Assembly (NCBI RefSeq): GCF_901933205.1
Contig: NC_044590.1
Coordinates: 7,827,501-7,891,500, forward strand
Length of the DNA stretch: 64,000 nucleotides
Direction: 5' to 3'
Origin: Camarhynchus parvulus
Taxonomy: Eukaryota; Chordata; Aves; Passeriformes; Thraupidae
A program made the position numbers and the translations under genes. How positions within the stretch are numbered: position 1 is the first letter of the stretch; each line of letters opens with the position of its first letter. The notes under the pieces are model-generated. The model did no database searches. It saw nothing but the letters and a program-made list of their open reading frames with translations, and had not been told where the DNA came from. Positions 46,991-58,830 of the stretch are shown piece by piece.

Positions 46991-47559
46991 CATATGATGG
47001 AAAGGCAATGGACACTTTGGAAGGAGATGCCTGTCCTACCATCAGGCAGTCATGGCTCGAGGCTGGGTGCGGATGAAGTGAGCCTGGGTGGTGGAAACTT
47101 GAGCAGGAGATGAAAGAGACAGGGAATGTGATCTGCACTGGACTGCACCAGCTCTGCACACAGGACCCACCCCGGGCCCCAGAGGCCTTGGGTGATGGCT
47201 GGGTGCTGCTGTGCATGGGCAGTGCAGCCCTGGCTGGGACAGCGTGGCAAGGAGCACAGCTGCCTCTGGCTCCCAGCAATGTCTGCAGTGACAGGAAAGG
47301 CATGTGTCTCTGCCTAACCTTGTAATCTTGCAGCCAACTTCTCTGTGCAGCTGGTGGGCTAGGGGGCCACAGGCCAGGGCCCTGGCAGCCAGACCTGAAA
47401 GCAGATGAGATTCCAAATCAAGCCATCTGGACACAACACGCTCCAGCACCTCCAGCAGCTTCCCAGAGAAGAACCTAGGACACAGACTTGTGATGCTGAA
47501 GCACCTCCAGCTCACCAGTGTGTCTGACAGCATGCCTTGTGCTGGGATCTAAAGACAAT

Positions 47560-47790
47560 TGGCCCTTGTGTCTTTTTGCATTTCTGCTTGCAGAGTGTCA
47601 TTTTCTTCAGAAGATGCTCTTTTGCAATTACTGTGAATTACACATGAAAAGCAAGCGACCACGTATTGATTGGAGCCCAAGAAAAACACAAAAGCCATTT
47701 AGAGTAGATTAACTTTTTCTGGAAAACGGCTTCACAATTATTTAAAGAGATTAATCAGTTCATTTTAGGTCATTTACCATTGTTTCCATG
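47560..47790. promoter_or_regulatory. AT-rich island X
   Basis: GCAATTACTGTGAATTAC, ACAATTATTT and GATTAATCAG (a palindromic ATTAAT core). Unique sequence. Confidence 0.37.
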
Positions 47791-48104
47791 GCCTAGCCTG
47801 GAATATCCCCCTCTCCACTGTGGATGGAGATGAGGCCTTCTCAGGAGGAGGAAGGGGGGTGCAAGCAGATGGTGCTGCTCTCTGGGTCCCAGTGGAGACT
47901 GAATCACAGCTGCCTCAGGGCAGGGCATAGGGGAACCCTCCTCAGCCAGCCCAAATACCTGCCTACTCCATGCCAGGTGCAGCCAAAGAACAGGAGGGCA
48001 GAATTCCTGGGCTACATCCTGGGCCATGGCTTGTGCACCCTCACTCTCCTCCTGCTCCCCATGCCAGCACGCTGCAGGCAGAGCAGGCTCCTGCCCTCGA
48101 GTAT

Positions 48105-48590
48105 TTCAAAGCATTTTTTTTTTCTTCAGAAAGAGAGAATTGAAGTCAAATAGCTCCTGTGGTGGAATACTTCCCAAATGTCAACACAATCTGTGCTACA
48201 TTACGGGTAAATGTGATAATCTTAACGCCTGGCTTCTTAATGTCAGTGGCACTGAAGTCTGATGGATTGACAGACTGCCAGAATGACACGCAGTCATAGC
48301 TGATAAGGGCTCTCTCCGGGGAAATCACAGCTTTTTAAAGATGTTGGCAGCTACTAGCAAGTACCTTTTTATTTAAAAGGATTACAAGCATTGATTGCAC
48401 TTCCTGTTTTCTTTTTATCACATTCCTGCACCAAGCGAAGCTTGTGCTGCGAGCTGAGCTTTTCAGACAATTATTCTGGAATAATGAAGGCGTGTCATGT
48501 TGCCTGTAATGAGTGTTTTCAATGCCTAATTTGCGTGCGGTGTGAAGGGATTTCAACAGCTGCCTGGCTCCTGGCTAAAGGTGAGTGACT
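48105..48590. promoter_or_regulatory. AT-rich island Y, long unique block
   Basis: Nearly 500 bp of balanced, non-repetitive sequence with words such as GTGATAATC, TTGATTGC, GACAATTATTC and GCCTAATTTGC. It ends at a splice-donor-like AAAG|GTGAGT at 48580-48586 and meets a small CpG cluster (48590-48660). Either a conserved enhancer or part of a non-coding transcript. Confidence 0.38.
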
Positions 48591-48660
48591 CCTGACCGCG
48601 GCGGAGGCGGCCGTGGGCCGGCTCTGCCGGGGCGGATGGCAACGCGTGCTTCCCCCAGCT
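48590..48660. other. Small CpG cluster
   Basis: Short CpG-rich patch (GCGGCGGAGGCGGCC) between the donor-like site at 48582 and an acceptor-like CTTCCCCCAG at 48650-48659. Confidence 0.3.
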
Positions 48661-49134
48661 GAACAGGGATTAAAACTCCACCAATTACCACGGTAAAAAA
48701 CACGAGCTAAGGGGATGTGTTGTGCTTAGAAATGGCTGGTGGCTCTTTCCCCAGCGAACAGCTGGACCAATTCATGCTCACCTGAGCAGCTCCTCCACAG
48801 CAGCGAAGGAGAGAGAGATGAAAAATGGATGTCTATAAACCTGCAGTGTAGCTGGACAGGGCAGTTAACAGCCCTGAGCCACAAACACTTGCTGCCACTG
48901 ACTACAGATGAGGGATGTCTAAGAATCACCACTTGGCCTCCCAACCACGGCCAATGGGCACAGGCAGCAGCAGCAGAGGTGGGTGCATGGTGAGACTCTC
49001 TGCACAGCCCAGGGGAGGCAAACACCCAGGCACTGGGCTCCTGCTCTCACCCTTTCTTGCTGCCCCACTCCACGCTGTTAAATGCCAGATTTAACCCCTC
49101 ACAGCTGGGTTCCACTGTTGGTGAGGGCAGGCGG

Positions 49135-49720
49135 TGTCGGAGTTCAGCACATCCCTCTGGCTGTCCTGCATTGCCAGGACCCCTGCCAGGGGGCTCACAG
49201 ACCCTGGCACAGAGCCCAAAACACCTGTGGGTTTGATTATGGCCCATGGAGCGAATTACCAACCTTATTGGAAGATCTGCAAGCCACGACAGTTTAAGTA
49301 GAATGATAGTGAATTTATCATGGGGTGAAAAATAGATTTTTGGGGGTTTATAGAATGGGGCTTCAGGGGGCAAGATGGAGGGAACTGGGCATGTCCAGCC
49401 TTTCTTCTTCTTCTTCTTGGCCTCCATCTTCTGCTGGGATGTTGGCACTTTTAGATTGGTTTAGAGTAGAAGCTCACTGTCTAACATAGGTGACAGGTAT
49501 TGGGAAGTAATTGTAAATATTGTATGTGTAGTTTTTAATATAAAAAGATAACACCTCCTGAGGGCAGGCAGAGTGCCTCTGTCTGTCCTGCTGAGTGGAC
49601 CTCGGCAGGACAGGAGAAAAAATTTTATAGATAAGAAACAATAAACAACCTTGAGACCAAGAAATGAAGAGCTCTGACTCCTTCTTTGACTGCCAGGCTG
49701 GGAAAAGAGACTTTCTAACA
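49135..49720 (+). mobile_element. Solo LTR, endogenous retrovirus (copy 2), 586 bp
   Basis: Begins TGTCGGAGTTC and ends GACTTTCTAACA. TATA-like TATAAAAAG at 49539-49547 and AATAAA at 49640-49645 are in the order expected for U3-R-U5. The sequence resembles an LTR family I associate with passerine genomes. No clear target-site duplication and no internal viral sequence remain. Confidence 0.75.
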
Positions 49721-52375
49721 CATCTTGGGGTCACTCTGAGCAGTGAGACACCTGAGAAGGTGGGATGGGATGGGCCATGGGAGAGCCAGGGCTCTGTGAT
49801 TGCTGCGTGGGGAGCCCTGGTTGTGCTTTGCTGTGTATCCCAACTGCTTCAGACTCTGCCCACCCATGCTGGATTCAGCTTTGCAAAGCCAAAGGTTTTG
49901 CAAAATTTGAAGAAGTCATTAAATCCACATTCCTCTGGGAAGGAACTGTGGGGCTGGAGAGAGCCCAGGCTGGGATGTGTGTGTGGCAGATGATGGCCAG
50001 CCTGGCTGCTCAGCATGGCACCAGCACCTGAGAGGACAGAGTCCTGCTGGCAGCAGGAACACCAGCTCTCCACCACACTGCCCTGGCTGCTCCACACAGT
50101 GAGGGGTGGTCTCAGCCCCACTGACTGCCCAGAAGCACAATTCCAGGGCCAAGTGAAATTCAGTGATTTTGTTTCTCTCCAACTTCTGTGGCTGTGGTGA
50201 CAGAGTTGTGACAGCTGCCTGGAAACACAGCTCTGCTCCCAGCAGTGAGAGGGGAGCAAGAACTGCTGCCAAGCACAAAGCCAGGTCATCTCCAGATACT
50301 GGGAACACTCCTGGGATGGGCTGGGAGGCAGCAGAGCCACAGCAAGTAGACAGCACAAACCAGAGCTCTGTGACAGCAAGAGAGCCCTGACAAGACAGAG
50401 CTGCTGGCTGCACCAAGCACAGGGCAGAGATGTGAAACAGAGATTTTGCTGAGCAGGGAGAGTCTGACACCAACCCTGAAAGCAGCTCAAGGGCTGGGTA
50501 AATGAAAGGATGTAGGGGGCTGGGATATTAGCTGTGGTGGAGGTGGTTAAAGGGTATGGGGAGAGAAGAGATCACCTTCCAGAGCAAGATATTGCCAGTG
50601 GGAACAGGAGGTAGAGGTTGACACAGCCTTGCTACATTCAGCTACCAGAGATGGATTTTCCTCCTGGGGTTGAAGGTATCACTGCCCTTTTTTCACTTCC
50701 TTTTAATGATCCCAGCAGGTCACATCCATCTTTTGCAAATACCTCTCTAGAGGGGACCTGGACACCTTGCCTTCTGGAGCTTGCCATGGCTCAGTGCAGG
50801 CACTGGAGGTGACTGATGCAGCCTCCCTGTGCTGGGGATGGGACAGGGGCTGCAGCAGCCCGTGGCTGATGGGACACAGCAGCACCAGCCCTGCTCAGAA
50901 TGTGACAGTGGCAAGTGCCACTGTCCTCGGCCAGCACTGCCAGCAGACAGCCACAGGGCACGTCCCATGTGGTGAGAAGCATCATCTGCAGAGCAGGACT
51001 GGCTTCCCCTCCTGCAGGAGGAGGAGGAGAGGGACCTGCCCTTACCCTGCTCTGCAAGGAGGCTGTTGTGCAACTGTGGAGAGAGAGAAGCTGCTGTAGA
51101 AGAATTTCCTCAGAAGGGGCTGTGTTGAGGAGGCATGGAGCTATTCAAGCATCTTCACAGATGCTTCTGCAATCAAAGCTCTCAATAATCCTCCTCTTTT
51201 GTAGTGAAGGGTCTGGTTCTGACTGGCAATTTGTTGCTTTGAGTTCTCTCCATTTCCCCACAATATACAAGAAGCAAATCCTCCTGCACAGCACAGGCTC
51301 ACACTCAATGCCAGGCACTTGTCACCTCCACTGCAATGAGCACAGTGACTGCAGACACCTCCTCCTCCTCCTCCTCAATGTGGAGTTCCCAGAACACTCC
51401 AGACCCCAGCCTCTAGAATCCCAAAGTGTTTGGGTGCCTGAAGTGGGACAGCAGGACTTGGAGAGCTGCAGCTGGATGAGAGTTCTTGTTGCCAAGGACC
51501 TGGGCTGGAAACTCGGGTACAAACACTCAGCTCTTTGCAAACAGCCACGGGCCAAGTGTGCAGAGCTGCCAAGCAGGTGGCTGTGACCACAGCACTAACT
51601 TGCTGTGAGGGGGCAATTAATGCTGCAATTAATGGTGATGCTGGCAGAAAGGCTTCCTCAAGGCTGGCAGCTGTAGAGGCACTCACTGTAAGTGTGAGAA
51701 GGAAAACCGCATGGATGTTGAGGACTGACGGCACACCTTGTGCCTCTGGAAAACCCTCTGGCCTCAAGGCTTCCCCCTTCTGTCACAGCATCCACTAACT
51801 GCTGTCATCAAAGGTCACCAGATGCTTCTTCCATAACATTTAGTGAATAATCAAGGGAGCAGGATGGAGTGGAGGCAAGGGGATGGTGAAGGATAAGGAA
51901 ACACTCAAAGACCTGGGGGAACAATAATCCTGTTTTGGAGCCAGCACTGTAAGATGCTGTTTAAATGGTTTTATGAAGCAGTTAAAGTCTGCCTGTTCTA
52001 TCTGCTGACCTGGCCATGTCCCCTCTCTCTGGGCCTGCTCCATCCCTCCCCGGTGTGCCACTGTTACACTGATGGGTGCTGGAGCATTTGCAGCCACCTC
52101 AGTGAGGCTTCCCAGGCCCAAGGAGGGTCACACTTCTTTGCCATGAGCACCTTGATCTTTCCGCAGCTGCTGGCCATCAGGGAAACCACCAGCCATTGAT
52201 TTAGCTGGGTCAGGCCAGAATGTCATTTATGTGCATTGTTTCAGTATTAAATCTGAGTTTGAAGGAGGGTTTTTTAGCTGCTGCCAGTAACTGAACACTG
52301 CTGTAACACACAGCATCACCAAAATGAGAACGGGTCAGGTACCAAAGCTGTTGACAATGCTCAGCTGCACTGAAT
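49721..52375. other. Intergenic, no supported gene
   Basis: GC-neutral unique sequence. A CTC microsatellite lies at 51356-51376, and AT-rich patches lie near 51605-51640 and 51835-51985. Nothing else recognised. Confidence 0.5.
51356..51376. repeat. CTC microsatellite
   Basis: Seven CTC/CCT triplets in tandem. Confidence 0.85.
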
Positions 52376-52440
52376 CCATCAAGAATTACAGAATCACACA
52401 ATGGTTTGGGCTGCTCAAAGCACAACCCAACTTTCTCCTG
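52376..52440 (-). mobile_element. Possible CR1 3' end remnant
   Basis: ATTACAGAATCACACAATGG followed by TTTGGG resembles the reverse complement of the CR1 3' terminus (ACAGAATCACAGAATGGTTT). Only about 40 bp match, so this is tentative. Confidence 0.45.
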
Positions 52441-52854
52441 AAAGGGATGGAGAAAACCAAGGGCATTTTTTTTCATTGTTCATTTTCATTTTCTTTTCAA
52501 GTTCAGAGAGAAAAAATTGACCCTTCTCTTGAAGAAGCTTTTTCCGATGAGCATTTCAATGAAAAATGGGAAGAAGCCAGAGATGCAGCATCCTGCCAGC
52601 AGGAACTTGCTGTAGGGGTTGGCTGTGCCATGGCCCATCAGCCACCCAGCCCCTCATGGAAAGCGCCAAAGGGACCACAAAGTCAGGGCAATATAAAGAA
52701 AAAGAAAAAGACAAAAAAGCACATAAGACTCAGGCTAGACGACAAGGAAATAATTTATTTCCAGGTCCCAGAAAGACCTTGAAAAAAAAAAAAAACAAGG
52801 GTGAGGAAATCAACCTTCTAATTTCATCTGGGTAGAGAAACAAAACCGAAGTGA

Positions 52855-52990
52855 CTCCAGGGACACGGTGGCAGCCGCCAGCTCCTCCTGCGGGGGCGGG
52901 CAGGGGGCGCGGGCAGCGCGCTGCTCCTCCCGTATTTACAGAAAGGAAAACGCGAGCGTGAGTGCATGCGGAGCACGGGCTGCTCGGGGA
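52855..52990. other. Small CpG-rich patch
   Basis: About 130 bp of GC/CpG-rich sequence with GGGGGCGGGC (Sp1-like), next to a poly-A tract at 52781-52795. No exon seen. Confidence 0.35.
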
Positions 52991-53559
52991 TGGGAGGGGT
53001 GCTAAACACCTACCCTGTCAGACCCCATCTGCTAGGACAGAGCCCTGCTATTGCACAACACTTGGCTACAGGGAGGGCCGGTGCCCGAGGGGCTCAGCTC
53101 TGCAGCCCAGAGGGAAAACACGAACACATTCCTGAGGAAAGAGAGGGATTTCTCCGTTCTCCTGCTTGGAGGTGCGGGGTGCCACGTGCTCGGGATGGTG
53201 TGCCCAGAGCTGGCACTCGAGGGCCCTGCTGCCTCCCCAGCATCATCACAGTGAACCAGCAGCACGCTGGGCACAGGTGCCAGCCGAGGCACCATCACCT
53301 CCTCAGAGAGGCCATGAGGGGCTCCTGGTGCCAGCATGAGCCCAGCTGGGCTCTGCACAGGTGGCAGTGGGCAGCAGCAGCCGAGGGCAGGCACTGGTCC
53401 TGCCCCTCTCTGCAGCCAAAGGAGCAACGCAGCAGCCGGGAAGCAACACACAGTAAAGAAATGGACACGCATGTACATCTACAGTTAAACCTTCTCCAGA
53501 GAGAGAAACACTGGCTGTAGTTAAACTAAAAGGACAAACCCAATGACAAGCCCAGGATG

Positions 53560-53650
53560 TGTCAGGCCTTGGGAGACCGTATCAGTTACCTATCAATGAT
53601 ATAATTGATTTTTTTCCCAACGTGAACAGATAAGGAGCTGCACCAGCCAG
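53560..53650. promoter_or_regulatory. AT-rich patch upstream of CDH22 3' end
   Basis: ATCAATGATATAATTGAT (about 53594-53611) is a near-palindromic homeodomain-type element. Confidence 0.3.
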
Positions 53651-54893
53651 GATGGCCTGAGGTGCTGTGCAAGGACATCACTCTGCAGGCTGCTCAGCTT
53701 TCCCTGTGGTAGCTGGCAGGCTGGGAAGGCACTGGGCACCCAGTGCTTTCCTCCAGCATCACCTGCTGCCTAAGGAGCACTGGCACATCCCACTGGCACC
53801 TTCCTCACCTGCCTCCCAAACCCAGGAATTACATGCAAAAGCAGTCCTGCTGGGAGCTCATGCTGGTTTGCTGCAGGACACTGTGCTGGGCTGGGGACAC
53901 CCTGGGCATCCCCAGGTGTCACAGATGTGCTGCCCAACCTGCAGCCAGCTCGGCCCCAGAGCTGTGCCAGCAGGTTCTGGCCTCACACACGTCTCCTGGA
54001 TGGCTGTTCTGTTGCTAATGGTGATGCTCTGCTGTCAGCTGGGTGCAAGCAGGAATTATTCTCCCCAGCCAGGGGCCAGGGTTCTCCTGCACCCTGCAGC
54101 AAGGTCCTCCATGGGATGCAGCTCTTCCCCAGCCACTGTGGGCCAGGGAGCACTGACATCCTGCCTGCTGCCCTGTGCAGCTCACACCATTTGGTGACAG
54201 CCAGTGCCTGGCTGGGAGCCCTGCAAACCCCAGGTCCTGTGTGAGGGGCTGGCAGAGCCCACCTGGGGGTGGCGCTCCGATGGCACTGCCCAGCACCGCA
54301 GCTGCTCCGTGGCCAGGCCACAATATCGTGCCTCGGTGACAGGTGGGACATCCCTGTCTGCCACTGGGGCTGCAGCGCACACCAGGACTTCACAGACAAC
54401 GCCTGCTGTGCAGGGAGTGTTGGGGATCCCCTTCACATCACCAGCACTTCTGTGATCACCAGACGGGTGAAGTGATTGGCAGCACGGAAGGGAAAGCTGT
54501 GAGCAGCCGTTCTGCAGGGTGTGATCCCAGCGTGGCATCCTCCCTCCAACACCGTGCCCGCAGCCGGGGGCGGCTGAGAGCCCCACGGGGAGCAGCGAGA
54601 AGGAAGACTTCAAAAAGCAAGTAAACTTAGGAGGGGAAAATCTGAACAGAAGTCAAAAGCTTGTTTCCCTCAGCAAGGAAAGCTCTTAAAGAAATCAAAG
54701 CTCTTTAAATGCTCTGACTCAAGTGACAAAAACAATTTAGACAACAAAAGGCTCCCGGTTTGCTCTTCCTCTCCTGGATGGGGATCACCGAACAGATCTA
54801 TTTAAATGATAATTTGTGGGGGAGAAACCCTCTCCAAACCCTCTTGAATTAGATTTTCTCCTTCTTAAGTCAATGCGTAGTGCTTTAATGGAG

Positions 54894-54899
54894 ACTGGC
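54894..54899 (-). terminator. CDH22: Weak candidate CDH22 polyadenylation signal
   Basis: ATTAAA on the minus strand, 195 nt after the stop codon. A canonical AATAAA exists only about 2.3 kb further on (52754-52759, minus strand). The true 3' end cannot be chosen from sequence. Confidence 0.25.
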
Positions 54900-55091
54900 T
54901 TTGAGGAGATGAGGACACCCCGGCGGCTCCTCCGGGCTCCCCACGCGGGTGCGGAGCCCACCCGAGCTGCACAGGAGCAGTCCCGCGGTGCAGCTGTGCA
55001 GTCTGGCCCAGGAGCAGCGGATGCCCTGTGGCAGCTCTCGGGCTGCAGCCCCAGCCCAGGCGGTGGCCGGAGCCAGGGGCTGCAGGGGCAG

Positions 55092-55630
55092 CTAGGACTC
55101 CTCGCTGTCCTCGCCGCCCCGGCGCCCCGCGTACAGCGCTGCCAGCTGCCGGAATCGCGGCCCCCAGCCCCCCAGGTAGGAGAAGTCCTGCTCCGAGCCG
55201 CTGGACCAGGTGTTGATGGAGCTCAGGGAGGGCACTGGCGAGTCCGAGCCCTCGAAGGCATAGGTCTGGAACGAGTCATAGGGCGGCACAGAGAGGTCCT
55301 CGTCCGCCTGCTCCACCTTCCTGCAGATGTAGTCTCTGAACACAGAGAAGTCCAGATCTGGGCTCTGCACCCACTGGGGGAGTGCATGGAGCTCAGAGGC
55401 TGGGTTTCTGCCTGGGCCCCCCTCTCCTGGCCCCCCACCTCCATCACCAGCTTTGATCTCGCTGAAGTCGTAGAGGCTGCGCAGGGCTGACATGTCATAG
55501 GCCTCTGTGTCCTGCTCACCACCTCCTTCATCGTTGTATTTGATGACATTGTCCCTCATGTCCTCGTCATCCTCAGAGGTCAGGTGGCTTTTGTGGTGTC
55601 GCTTCAGCGTGAGGATCAGAAGGACCAGCA
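55092..55630 (-). CDS. CDH22: CDH22 terminal coding exon: cytoplasmic domain
   Basis: Cadherin-22 is a type II classical cadherin, a calcium-dependent cell adhesion molecule mainly of brain. The exon opens after acceptor TTTCCCAG (right of 55630) and encodes 179 codons to TAG at 55094-55092. It contains the end of the membrane helix (VLVLLILTLKRHH), a juxtamembrane p120-catenin region (DEDMRDNVIKYNDEGGGEQD, DTEAYDMSALRSLYDF), a Gly-rich linker, and the beta-catenin-binding end (FSVFRDYICRKV, VPPYDSFQTYAFEGSDSP, SGSEQDFSYLGGWGPRF). The AALYAG ending near the C terminus matches human CDH22. The linker is shorter than in human. The exon enters in phase 1, consistent with the upstream exon. Confidence 0.95.
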
Positions 55631-56994
55631 CTGGGAAAGGAACAGACAGTCAGAGGGGTGCAGAGTCTCGGGGATGCTGTGCTCCTGCAGGGTGAGGACA
55701 ACCCTGCTCGGTGGCAGGGGTGGAGGCACAGCACCCCCAGCACAGGGAGCCCTGCTGGGATGCCAGAGGGTTCCCATTACTCAGGCTCGTCAAGCAGCAG
55801 CCCTGCTGTGTATTGGCTTGGAGAGAGATTTGTCCAGGCTCCAGGGCAGACCAGGAGCCTCCCTTGCCATGCAGTGTGACCACTGAGACAGGAGGGAGTG
55901 ATGGATAAACACACAGCTGGACAGACAAACGGACGGGCTCTGCAGAAGGTGAGCAGACAAAGGGGGTGCATGATTCACAGAACAGCTAAATGCTGGGTGG
56001 GTGAATGTGGAGCAGATGGCACAGAGCCTGAGCAGCGAGCCGCAGCTGTGTCCTGGATCATCATCCATTCAGCCCATCACCTTTAAAGCACCAATGTGCA
56101 CTTTATTTGTCTGGGCAATTAGGCAGAAATTTGTTTGCACTGCGTTGGAAAATGAAACCAGTGTAAAGTGCACCCTGTGGGAAAGGGTTTTCTGAACGGA
56201 GATGCAGCAGGAGATATGGAGTGGAGCCATGCCAAGGAGAGGAAACCTCACCAAACAATGTGCTGCCTCCCACAGGTGTCTGGACAAGCCTTGGAGCCAG
56301 CCAGGGGCCAGCTCTGGGGCCAGAGAGGGCTTTCAGCAGCTGCACCCATCAACTGTCCTGTGCTGAACCTGAGGGCACTGTAACACCCCTCATTCAGAGC
56401 CCCTTCCCACAAGCACAAGCCCCCCATGCCCAGCAAAGCTTGTGCCAGTGTGCCAGTGGCAGGCAGCAGCATTCCCAGGGTACAGGTCCTGACCTAGGCA
56501 GCACTCTGGTTTGACCACAGCCCAGCTCTGCATCCTGCCCACACACTCTAACACTGACCTTTTCAGGTAAGAGCACACCTGTGTGCCCCACACCACACGC
56601 TGGGATCACACAGCCCCATCTGCTGTGACACGCCTGCTGTGGGCACAGCGTGGCAGCTGGCAAGCAGCTCTTGGCTCCTGCCTGTCCAGGCAGGGAGAGA
56701 GCCAGCAGCTCTCCAGGCTCTGCTGGGCAGCATCACACCTGCCTGGCACAGGGAACTCTGCTCTGGCTGCCTTGTGGAGCCCAGCACCATGAGCTGTGGC
56801 AAACATGGGAGCTTCCCCACTGGTCCCCAAGCCGGGGCTGAGGTTCATGTCCCCCATGCTGCAGCTACCAGGGAGGAGACAGATGCAGAGAAGCTCTGTG
56901 CCCACAGCTCTGTGCCCACCTTCACGTGATGCTGAGGGAGTGCAGCAGGGACAGGCCAGGCCAGGGAGGGCTCAGGGGACAGGCAGGCACTCAC
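55631..56994 (-). other. CDH22 last intron
   Basis: 1.36-kb intron. An AT-rich patch at 56070-56210 with CTTTATTTGTC, GGCAATTAGGC and TTTGTTTGC may be a conserved element. Confidence 0.75.
56070..56210. promoter_or_regulatory. AT-rich patch in CDH22 last intron
   Basis: CAATTAGG and forkhead-like TTTGTTTGC inside GC-rich intron. Candidate intronic enhancer. Confidence 0.3.
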
Positions 56995-57246
56995 CAACCA
57001 GGATGAGGACGCAGACCAGCAGCGCGATGAGGGCGCCGGGGCTCAGCGTGGCTGACACCACATAGGCGGTGCTGTTGCAGGACTGGATGGCCCCGGTGCT
57101 GTCACAGCCACACACACGGATGGTCAGGGTCCCTGTGCTGCTCAGGGCTGGGGGGCCACTGTCCACCACCAGGATGGGGAGCAGGTACACGTCCTGCTCC
57201 TGGCGGTTGAAGCCCACTCTCTGCGTGTGCACCGCTGCCGTGTTGT
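56995..57246 (-). CDS. CDH22: CDH22 penultimate coding exon: end of EC5 and membrane segment
   Basis: 252 nt, phase 1 to phase 1, with acceptor CCCTGCAG (right of 57246) and donor GTTG|GTGAGTG (left of 56995). It encodes the end of the fifth cadherin repeat (DNTAAVHTQRVGFNRQEQDV, then LLPILVVDSGPPALSSTGTL, TIRVCGCDSTG, SCNSTAYV) with the conserved membrane-proximal cysteines. It then starts the membrane helix (GALIALLVCVLILV) that continues into the terminal exon. The N-S-T sequon is extracellular. The remaining CDH22 exons are not in the window. Confidence 0.94.
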
Positions 57247-58659
57247 CTGCAGGGAACAAGCAAAACCTCAGCAAAGTCACCCCCACATCACAGCCTGCAG
57301 CAGCTGCCAGGGGCTCCTCCATGCTCTGGGTGAACAGCAGCTATCCTCAGAGAGCCTGGGGCCTCCTCCTCCTCCATCACATGGACCCAGCTCATGGCCC
57401 CCTGGCACTGCAGCCCCCCTCTACCTGAGTGCCTGAGCATGGCCAGCTCCACTCCAGCACATTCCCCTTTGCCAGCAGCACCTCAGGGCCAGCCTGGCAT
57501 CTCCTTTGTCACCACACCTGGGAGTGAGCCTGGCACAGCAGCAGCAGCACATGAGTGTCTGGACCACGCTGACAAACAGCGCAGGTGGCACAGAGAGAGG
57601 GGAAAAACTTCCAAAAGACCCTCTGAGAGTGGAACAGAGTCAGGATAAAAATCAACTGCTGACATGCACACAAGAACAGACAGGGTCTGCAGGTGGCACT
57701 GAGACTGCAAGAGCAGACACTGCTTCTTCCAAAGCCAAAAGCCATGAGTGAATGGTCCTGCCTCAGCCAGAGGGCCAGATACCCCTGTAATCCTCTGTAA
57801 CTCCTGAAGGAGTAGGCAGAGCTTCTTCCAAGCCTCCCAGCCAAGTCAGGCATCCTCCTCCCCATCTGCTTACACCCTGCTGCTTGAGGGGCTCAGCTGG
57901 CACAGCACAACTCGTTAAGATCCCATTAACACAGCCACTTCAGGGGCCCTCCAGGGCCCTGGTGCCAGCGATGAACCCAAGGAGCAGCTGCTGCCCACCA
58001 GGAGCAGGGAGGGAGGGCAGGGACAGGCACTGACACTGGGACTGACTCCCTGCTCAGGGGTGCTGCAGGCTGCCAGCCAGCAGCAGCATGGGCAGGATGG
58101 GGCTGAACAGCAGGTGACAATTGGAGCCAGGTGTCACAAGCCACTGCCGACTGTCTGCAGCCTTTATCTAATAAACCATGGATTGGCCACTCACAGCAAG
58201 GTGCTGCTGTCTACAGACTCTGCTCATCAGAGCTGATTTATGCCAGACCATCCCCTTTCTCTATGAATCAGCCCTTCCATTGGAAAAGACATGTACAGTA
58301 ACTCTGGCCCTTGGGCCGCTGCCGCCACGGAAATTGCTGTATGGATTGGGGGCTGCACGAGAGCACACAGGGCATGGTGGGGACAGCAGGTGAGCCAGGA
58401 TGGAAAATCTGCTGGTCAGCCAGGAAGCAGATCCCAAAGGGTGTGTGTGGCAGCCAGGGCACAGCAGAGCACAGATTCCTGTCCTGTGGGACACCTGCCA
58501 CTGTGGCTGAGACTCCTGGAGCAGCGTGTGGCAGCAGCACCATGGCAACTGGGCAGAGGTGTCAGCAGGAACAGGGGAGCCCTGGCCCCTGGGGGCAAGG
58601 AGGCTGGACCAAGTGTGGTGGCAGCAACACCTTAGAGCTGCCTGTGGCCTGCCAAAGAT

Positions 58660-58830
58660 GAGCTATGAAAAAAAAAATTATTGTTATGCTAATCGTTTGC
58701 ACAAAGGTAATGAGATCTCATTTGGTGCTGGTCCCCCTCCTTGCTGCAGTATAGCAGGGAGATATAAATAACGTTAATGGCACTATCTCAGCAAGAGACC
58801 AGGACTAACTCCTAGCTAGTCCAGCTAAAA
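58660..58830. promoter_or_regulatory. AT-rich patch in CDH22 intron
   Basis: Contains TTATTGTTATGCTAAT (SOX/POU-like juxtaposition), CACAAAGGTAATGAG and TATAAATAACG. Candidate intronic enhancer. Confidence 0.35.

Larger units (their letters stand above)
19301..55091. other. 36-kb gap between CD40 and CDH22
   Basis: No protein-coding gene can be supported. GC-rich sequence with many short tandem repeats alternates with AT-rich islands, listed separately, plus three LTRs and CR1 remnants. Pieces not listed separately show only unique GC-rich sequence to me. The leftmost few kb may hold CD40 flanking sequence, and the rightmost 0.2-2.3 kb is CDH22 3' UTR or downstream sequence. Confidence 0.6.
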
